Source of the DNA: Stropharia rugosoannulata
Lineage: Eukaryota; Basidiomycota; Agaricomycetes; Agaricales; Strophariaceae
Assembly (NCBI GenBank): GCA_028532985.1
Contig: JANCIK010000008.1
Span: forward strand, 1,674,001-1,738,000
Length of the DNA stretch: 64,000 nt
Reading direction: 5' to 3'
Both the position numbers and the translations under genes were made by a program. The notes beneath the pieces were generated by a model that ran no database searches, was not told the origin of the DNA, and worked only from the letters and a program-made list of their open reading frames with translations. Shown piece after piece: positions 57,139-64,000 of this stretch (position 1 is its first letter; each line of letters opens with the position of its first letter).

Positions 57139-58149
57139 ATGCTCCACATTAAAACACCTGCCACTTACCGACTCCCATACGTCGATTGCCCATTCACCAC
57201 TTCTGATATGCCTGATAACACCCCGAATATTGAATGCGAAGAAAACGGATCTGGTTATGGCGACAAATCAGAGCCGGTGATCATCGCGTCGCTGGATATC
57301 GAGCCCGGAATGCCATTGCGTCAACCCCGAGTGATGAAAAGAAAGGCGGGATACTACATGCTTCCTCGTTCGCCATCGTCCCCGAGCCCCACTTCCGCGC
57401 ATAGCAATACTAATCTTGATAATGAAAAACATAAGAAATTGTCAAGAGGAAAGAATTCGGCAATAAAATCTGCAGGTAAGCATCCCAAATTTGCCTCAGC
57501 TTCCCGTCACAGACCGTCACCTAAAACAGTGTCGAGGCTCAAAATCGAGGCTTTCAAATTACACCCGTTGTCGAACAAGGAGAAGAGTGCCATATTTAAT
57601 AATGCGCATGCAGCGTCATTATTTAATCCCTCCCTGGAGTACAAGACATCGTTTTCGCAGTTGTTAAGTCTGGACTGGCTACCTGCCTATGGCGTACCAA
57701 AAGAAGATTTCTGGAAGTTACTCATGAGATGTCAAGGTTGTTTCAATTTCATGACGAAGAGGACGGTCCCATATCACAAATGCCCAGATAAAGCCGGTCA
57801 GTTCTGCCGAAAAACGGGCGTATTTCAACTTGCGTGGATTAATGATTCAATGATAGGTCTGCGGGACATATTCACTCCGCTTCAAGAAACCACTCAGCCT
57901 TCAATGCAATTGCTTGACGCCCACGACCCCGATAACTCAGCAGGAGTTGCGCTACAAGTGTTGGAAGATATATTTCATGTTTGCAAACAATGTGATCGGT
58001 ACATGACAAAGAGGGTTGCCAGAAACCATTACGATATCGACGTCGAAGCTACTGAGCCCTTCGACGGTTCACAGCTTTGCATTATACTGAAAAGACAAGA
58101 AGAGACCGTAGAGGATTTGAAAGAAAGTTTATCGAGGCGTTTGTGCTGA
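57139..58149 (+). CDS. 336-aa protein with two Cys-rich 'MTKR' motifs
   Basis: Single-exon gene, 336 aa, family unknown. The N-terminal half is disordered and basic (KHKKLSRGKNSAIKSAGKHP), with Ser/Pro stretches. The C-terminal half has two related motifs. The first, RCQGCFNFMTKRTVPYHKCPD (about 197-217), has C-x2-C followed by H-x-C. The second, VCKQCDRYMTKRVARNHYDID (about 280-300), keeps C-x2-C and His but has Asp where the first has the last Cys. They look like a duplicated zinc-binding finger of C2HC type, the second possibly no longer binding metal or using another ligand. Nucleic-acid or protein binding is a reasonable guess only. Confidence 0.7.
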   Translation: MLHIKTPATYRLPYVDCPFTTSDMPDNTPNIECEENGSGYGDKSEPVIIASLDIEPGMPLRQPRVMKRKAGYYMLPRSPSSPSPTSAHSNTNLDNEKHKKLSRGKNSAIKSAGKHPKFASASRHRPSPKTVSRLKIEAFKLHPLSNKEKSAIFNNAHAASLFNPSLEYKTSFSQLLSLDWLPAYGVPKEDFWKLLMRCQGCFNFMTKRTVPYHKCPDKAGQFCRKTGVFQLAWINDSMIGLRDIFTPLQETTQPSMQLLDAHDPDNSAGVALQVLEDIFHVCKQCDRYMTKRVARNHYDIDVEATEPFDGSQLCIILKRQEETVEDLKESLSRRLC

Positions 58150-59494
58150 ACATTTGTTAGTCATCACAGAGCTAGACAATGAGAAATATGATTGAGGTGT
58201 GAACGAACTTCATAAGGAGACTCAATGACCCTTACCTGGGCGAGTAACTAAGCTAAGTTGCGTTCGCAAGCCTAGCTTTCACAACCTGCCTATTAAAAAA
58301 ACATTCAGAGCGAACCGCTCGCGGTCGGTAGCAGTCAACCGCCTCAGATTACGTTCCATGCATCATCTTGCAGCCACTAAGCAGTCTATGACATGCTAAC
58401 GACGTCTTCGGAGTATGTGGATGCATCTTTGAACGTGGATATTCGAGCCTAACGTTGAAATATTAGGAACATTGCTATATTACTTACTCGTAGCGACTCA
58501 CCTAACGCAATACACAATCCATATCCAGAGCTCTTATACAAGTTAAGAGTAATTTAGAACTCCATAGAAACATTGCTCGTCTGACCAGCGGCTAACTAAC
58601 TCTCAAAATGGCTGTTGAGTAACAGAACCGTCGTTCATATACCTTGGAACCCAAAGGTATAGTCTTCAAGCGATAGCATGTAGTATCATATCTTGGAAAC
58701 CCAAAGATATGTAACTTCTTCACGGTCGAAAGAAGCAAGAAGTACTAAGTCACCTAGCACGGCCAGGCATCTCGCAGCTCAATGTTGTCACACCTATGCA
58801 TTGACCTAACACCTACAAGCAAGTCACACTGACGCTTTGTCACACATTTTCGTAAACTGACATTGATTTATAGACAATACAAATTTTACCATAGATCAAA
58901 AAATCGATAAAGTAAGCAATAGCCCTGCCAGGCTTAAGCGCTTAAGCTTAGACCGCAGCAGGCGGCATTTCCCTAGTATAACTGAAGTATAGCCAAAGTA
59001 TTAGCTGCTTGGGCTTGGCTTGGGTCGCTCTTTCTGGACATGAATCGGAGTTTGAAAATCAAACAGCAATCGACTTTACACCGGCCGCCTCGGTTGCCTT
59101 GCCGTTGACGAGGTCTTAGCTGTCTCTGGGCTTCCAGGGTAGTGTCAGGATCTAATCCACCATCGATAACAATAACTCTTTGAGCGACTAGTCTGCTACT
59201 TTCATGAAACAGAATTATCTCTGGGCTGCCAGGATAGTTTTGAGCGCATACAGTCACTTGCCTATGAACCCGCCTATGAACTTACGGCTCCGGTGCTGAA
59301 GCTCTAGCCTACCTTTTCGGACATATCAAGATTCATTGGTTTCACTGTTTTTCGCTGTCGATGCACAAGACCGCAACCAGTGGTCTTTATGCATTGAATT
59401 GCACGTTATACGACATTCAAGTCAAGTCAGAACTACATCTAGAGCTAGCGCGCGTGATACGCCTATGAAAACATCAAGCTCGCCTTCAGCAAAA
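58150..59494. other. Intergenic region with palindromes
   Basis: Mostly non-coding. It contains the second pair of near-palindromic 22-23-mers (58639-58710) and a perfect 16-bp palindrome, GCTTAAGCGCTTAAGC, at 58932-58947. A minus-strand frame at 58973-59257 includes QRVIVIDGGLDPDTT; it might be a decayed further exon or copy of the OB-fold-like genes to the right, but I cannot join it. Confidence 0.45.
58639..58710. repeat. Second pair of near-palindromic 22-23-mers
   Basis: Copies at 58639-58660 and 58688-58710 with arms ATACC / GGTAT or ATATC / GATAT around TTGGAACCCAA-like centres. They match the pair at 38085-38165 in length, arms and spacing (49 against 59 bp). Confidence 0.75.
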
Positions 59495-60272
59495 CTAGGC
59501 TGGCCAGTACTTGGGAGCACAGGCTACTGTGTACTTCTGTATGCACCCGCTTTCCAATTTACTTCTCAGGCGACTTCGAAGTAGTTGGACAGTATCTTGT
59601 TCGAGGATAATGGATCCACGTTCCACCACAGGGGTCGTTAAAAGCAACTGTTGTCCAACATCAATAAGCAACTCTCAATTACGGCTCTCATCTGATTACC
59701 TTATCACCCATTTGAACCTTTTGAGCGTTGAAACCATCCGGGAAGGGTGAACGCGCGCGTGCATGGACGACGATGTGACCATCGGACAGGAAGAGAGCCA
59801 CATTTTTGACGCCTCCACATTGGCATATCTCGTAGGAAATTTGCATCACCTGTACCAGTATTTTCGGTGGACTCTCAAGATATTTCCAGCCCCAATCTAA
59901 CGGCAACTCCATGTCAAAACCAGTTCCACGTATTGTCGATTCAGCGAGGTCGGAAGCCATGAGTTCGTCGAAAATCAAGTGTTGCATATTTTCGTTGACT
60001 TGTTCCTCGTCTGCAGACAGCTGTCTGTAGCGCAGCGCCAGCCAATGCTAGGCGCAGCCCACCAGTTAGCATCTCAAACCTACAATTGATCTGGATCTAC
60101 GTACTCGGTCAACGGCGGGGCTTGGGAACATTGCAGTTATCCATCGCAGCATTGCAATGGGGTATGTCATATGCATCGGGATTATCATAGTTTTCCTCAT
60201 ATCCAACCATGCTTTGAAGCTCTTTTGTTCATCTTCAGACATTGAGGGTCGGTGTTCATTTCTCCTATCCAT
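59495..60272 (-). CDS. OB-fold-like (RPA1 N-terminal-like) protein, paralogue B
   Basis: Modelled as three exons (60272-60084, 60047-59700, 59647-59495), 229 aa. The core, ILVQVMQISYE...ALFLSDGHIVVHARARS...VQMGDK, resembles the N-terminal OB-fold of replication protein A subunit 1, where a 'VQVL-I' strand is followed by 'L-SDG-----A-L'. It aligns along its length with the gene at 60566-61315, including both intron positions. The first intron is only 36 nt and is the weakest part of the model. The minus-strand frame stays open upstream to 60449 without an ATG, so a further 5' exon is possible. Single-stranded DNA or protein binding is inferred, not shown. Confidence 0.55.
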
Positions 60273-60565
60273 GTTTCGCGTCGTTATTACTGAGTCGGAA
60301 GAGTCAGTTAGCTGGCCACTTGATGTGTAGTATGGTACTCCAAATTTAAAGGAAATAGGCGAACTTGTTGAATCTGTATCTATACACAATAATGCCCATT
60401 CCTTACGCAGTCCTTTAACGTAAGAGGTATATTGCGCACTAGCTAGCAAGAATGACTCAGTACGACAACGGAAATCCCTTGATCAGGCTGCGGCGTATTA
60501 TGCTAGATTGGATAACTCGCTATTCCCGCAAGATGTAGCACAATTTTACTTGAAATTTCTTCTTA

Positions 60566-61315
60566 TTAGTGCCAGTAACTCGGATCACAGGATATCGTGC
60601 ACTTTATAGTCGAGCTGCGCTCCATGTCACCTATCCAATGCCTTGAGGAAAAGGATAGGACCTTTGTATTGCTCGTTTCAAGGAGTATCGATCCATTTAG
60701 GACAGACAGCGTGGATAGAATCAACTGTTTTTACCGGTTCTTAACGTATGTCTGATTTTATCTGTACACACTCACTTTACTTCCGATTCTGACATGTTTT
60801 ATGTCTAGTCCTTCATGGATGGGGGTGTATGCATGCGCCTTGACTAGTTGGTGGCCGTCCGAGATTATGAAGTGCATTACTTCAATATTGGTGTCGATCT
60901 GTGTCTCATAGGAAACCTGCACGATTTGGACCAATAGGTAGTTGGAAGTCGCCCAGTTTTCAACATTGTGGGGCAATGCCCATTCGCCTTTGCCAAATCC
61001 AGTTCCGTGTACCATTGAATCAGCAAGATTTGAACCTATGAATTGCAAGTACACTGATTGCACTAGTCTCTTGCAATCAACTTCTTTCCCTCGACTGATG
61101 GTAGCTAACGTTTCTTCATCTGTTAAATGCCACAAATAACACCCCCAGAGCCAATCCTGTTAACAAAATAAAAAATAAAAAACGTCGTCAATATGTATCC
61201 CACTCACACGGTCAATACGACTTTGTGAAGTCAGCGAATCTGCCCAACTCTGAACGGCGGACCAACCGAATATTGCAACCTCTGTTGTTTCAAATGGAAA
61301 CAGTGTTGTGTTCAT
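60566..61315 (-). CDS. OB-fold-like (RPA1 N-terminal-like) protein, paralogue A
   Basis: Three exons (61315-61208, 61156-60776, 60724-60566), phase-0 introns of 51 nt each, 215 aa. The start MNTTLFPFETTEVAIFGW is followed by DWLWGCYLWHLTDEETL. An ADSMVHGTGF segment leads into the OB-like core LLVQIVQVSYE...HFIISDGHQLVKAHAYT...VRIGSK. The tail LILSTLSVLNGSILLE matches exon 3 of paralogue B. Full RPA1 is about 600 aa with four OB folds, so this is at most one domain. It lies divergently, 584 bp from the Plavaka transposase gene. It could be a host gene pair or transposon cargo. Confidence 0.6.
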
Positions 61316-61899
61316 TATCACTGTCGATACGTAAGTTTTTGAATCTTGACCTCTGACGATTGAGGCTTATGTACCCTTAGAGAATTACAGAGGCCAATTT
61401 AATGTAGGGGTGCATTGGCTTGCGTAGCTGAAAATGCAATGCGCTTGCATCAGCTGCGCCGCCTGACCCAGTCGAGTTAACGTTCGTAGGCACTGCGCGC
61501 CGCAATTTTGACTCATAAGTTCTGCGGGGTTCTCAAGGTTAGTCGTATGACGTTATTGATCCGATTGACACTCATTATGCGGCTGCGTATCTTGAAGGTC
61601 GACTTAGTATTTCGAGAACTTGAAGTCTTGAAGAGCTAATGTATGCTAGCCGCAGCGACTTTAGACCGCTTATCGGTACTGCAGGTCTACCCTTGTGCCA
61701 AGCGTTCTTTACTTCCGAGTCGTCTCACAAATAGTGCAAGTCTTTCGAAGTTAGTACCTCTTTATGGTTATAAGTATGTTCCAAACATGAATGACATTAA
61801 AATAAGAGATCAATCTCAAGATCTGCTCGCCATATTAACTCTGAGAATCTCCATACCTTCTGAAATACTCAATTCCCACGTTTCTGCTTCCAGAGTCTT
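61316..61899. other. Divergent promoter region
   Basis: Upstream of both the OB-fold-like gene (minus) and the transposase gene (plus). A frame at 61643-62104 overlaps the transposase start in another phase and is treated as a shadow. I could not find a CACTA-type transposon end here. Confidence 0.4.
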
Positions 61900-64000
61900 A
61901 TGCCGCAGGAATACTCTTGCCTTCCCTTGTGTGGAAAGTCGTTTCCTAAGCCGGGCTCACTGTCCAAGCACAAACTTAGTTGTGCACATGTGCTTACAAC
62001 TCGCAAAAAGGCCCATGAAGTACAGACTTCAAGAGTTGATTATACATTATCTACAGGCCTTCGACGTAGTAAGCGATTTTTGGTATGTTTTCATATTTTA
62101 CTAATACTAGTCACGACAATATTTACTAATAGCTGTTGTCTTCAGAGTGTAGCCACTCATGAACGTGATAAGAACCCCACTGAGCACAATTGCATTTCGT
62201 CGGGCCATCTGTCGACACCGGCTGCCACGTCAAGTTCTGTAACTACTGACAATGCACCTTCTCCTCCACAACTCACTCAGCGCCGCTGCCAGACGCGTAA
62301 TCTCAAAATTCCTGGAAGACCCGTGGACACTCCGCCGGAACCCTTTGCTCCCATTGAAGCCGAACCCAACGTGCCCATGACTACCGAACGAGTATTGTGG
62401 GCTGTGCATAACACGTTAACTACAGCAGCAAATTGTTTCGGTTTATACAGAGACTATGTATGGCGTCCAACTTACGACCCAAGCGGGCAATTGTCGTTGG
62501 AAGATCTAGCTCATGTATCCGAACCTTCAGCGTCTGTTGGCAATTCCGATCCTGAGAAAGAGATTCATACTTCATATTGGCCATTCTCCAATATCACCAT
62601 TTGGCGAACATTGTCCTGGATGAACAACGGTTCTACGACCAAATCGGAAGGAGAAGTCACATCATTTATCAAGAATGTTATCCAACAACCAGATTTCGAT
62701 TTGTGCCATTTTGACAACTTCGACGCTCACAGAGAAAATAGTCGCTTCGATAAAGTTATAGCCACAACTGACTCTATCAAGAGCCAATTCATGGAGTCGT
62801 CGGTAGACATTTTGGTACCATCGGGCAGTATAAATGTTGCATCTCAAACGTTTACTGTCTTTGGCCTCCTTCATCGTAGCCTTACTGCCACTGTCGTTGA
62901 AGCATTTCAGGGGTGTCTATCTCACCTGCTGCACTATTCGCCATTCAAAGTATTTCACCGCGATGTACATTCTTCTCACGTTCAGCGCATTTACGATGAA
63001 CTCTATACTTCAGATGTGTTTATTTTGGAACATGAAAAATTGCAGAAATATGGCAAGGTCCCTCCCGACACTACAAATTGCAAGCTCGAAAAAGTAGTAG
63101 CCGCATTAATGATTTCTTCGGACGGTACACATTTGACGAATTTTGGAAATTCCAAAGCGTGGCCTATTTACCTGATGCTTGGAAACCTGTCCAAGTATGT
63201 TCGCTGTAAGCCCAAGTCGGGGGCAATGCATCATCTGGCTTATATACCATCGGTAAGTGTGAATCATTCACATTTTCATTACAATACTAATCACTATATT
63301 CAAATCATATTAGCTGCCTGACTCATTTTATGACATGGCTTCCAACTTTCATGCTAAATGGAGGACTCAAAAAGACGATATACTAAGGCATTGCCGGCGG
63401 GAATTAATGCATGGTATCTGGAAAAAGCTTCTTGATGACGAGTTCATGCATGGGTATCATTATGGAGTGGTTGTAAGATGCAGAGATGGAATGGAAAGAC
63501 GGATATACCCTCGTTTTTTCACATACTCTGCAGACTATCCTGAAAAGTGAGTCGTTATTTCTGTCTAAAGTGGTGTATAAGTACTTAACGCTTAAATGAA
63601 GAGTTCTGCTTGCAACTATTCGGGGTGAAGGTTTATGTCCCTGTCCAAGATGTCTAATACCCAAGCCCCTCATGGATCGCCTGGGAATGAAACGGGATGC
63701 TAAAATAAGACTTTCAAAAGTACGGAAATATATGGCATCAAACGTTAGAGCAGCCCGGGACGCTATATATAATATGGCCTATGGAATTCGTAGCCAGGCA
63801 GTCGAGAGCCTCTTAAAAGAATTCTCAGGTGTTCCTACTATTGTAAGTCTAACATTCTATGAAACGTGGCTAAAGTATCTCACACTTTATCAGAATGCTT
63901 TTGTAGATCGGTTTGGCGACAGCTACTCTCCTTCAGAGATGCTTGTCCCAGACCTTTTGCACGAATTTGAACTTGGCATCTGGAAGGCCCTGTTCACACA
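61900..64000 (+). CDS. Plavaka-family transposase (CACTA-like), partial at window end
   Basis: Exons 61900-62082, 62146-63252, 63314-63546, 63602-63842 and 63894 to beyond the window, joined in phase, give about 668 codons so far. The N-terminus has a zinc-finger-like CLPLCGKSF...HKLSC. The hallmark agaricomycete Plavaka pattern follows: YWPFSNITIWR, VFGLLHRSL, ELYTSDVFILEHEKLQ, the conserved block SSDGTHLTNFGNSKAWPIYL with GNLSKYVRCKP, then LPDSFYDMA, a CPCPRCLIPK motif and LVPDLLHEFELGIWK. These proteins are DDE-type transposases related to CACTA elements. All visible frames are intact. The C-terminus and the element ends are outside the window. Confidence 0.9.

Noticed and set aside
61643..62104. 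153-codon frame at the transposase start
   Set aside because: It overlaps the transposase first exon in a different phase and lacks the family's zinc-finger motif.

Overview
This is nuclear DNA from a filamentous basidiomycete, most likely an agaricomycete. Nearly every gene is broken by short GT-AG introns of about 36-76 nt. The gene families (PDR-type drug pump, P-type H+-ATPase, F-box/LRR proteins, a DUF6698-type protein and a Plavaka transposase) also fit that group. Intron positions below were read by eye. For each multi-exon model the exon lengths sum to a whole number of codons, which is an internal check; none has been tested against RNA data.

Region by region: 1-4105 is gene-free and holds two degenerate tandem arrays. 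4106-26013 is the conserved, gene-dense part. It carries a 20-exon PDR ABC transporter, a small membrane-anchored protein, two tandem F-box paralogues, a single-pass membrane protein with a duplicated ectodomain motif, an epoxide-hydrolase-like alpha/beta hydrolase, a Ser/Thr kinase, a plasma-membrane H+-ATPase and a short-chain dehydrogenase.

26014-34346 is a transposon-rich zone. Three elements there have very long terminal inverted repeats (363-448 bp) built from degenerate GC-rich subrepeats. All three begin TATGG and end CCATA and are flanked by 6-7 bp target duplications. Element 1 (26404-28073) has inverted repeats that look identical and encloses a four-exon, 90-codon reading frame whose ATG lies inside the repeat. 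Element 2 (28309-29729) split a seven-TM-like gene with a 7-bp duplication; across the site the two halves read in one frame. Element 3 is older, with diverged repeats.

34347-42650 carries lineage-specific minus-strand genes: an unknown 252-aa protein, a DUF6698-type protein and a 907-aa protein with a Trp-rich C-terminus. A 9.8-kb Ty3/gypsy chromovirus (43521-53310), with LTRs that look identical and a GGATG target duplication, has inserted into an unknown minus-strand gene. It carries gag, a pol in the -1 frame, and an extra 326-aa ORF between pol and the 3' LTR that has its own TATA-like box. Right of it lie an unknown 543-aa gene, a 336-aa protein with paired Cys-rich motifs, two paralogous genes with an OB-fold-like core resembling the N-terminal domain of RPA1, and a Plavaka transposase gene that runs off the window.

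Best candidates for something undescribed are the TATGG inverted-repeat family with the small spliced gene of element 1, and the extra ORF of the chromovirus. Family assignments come from recognised motifs, not from searches.
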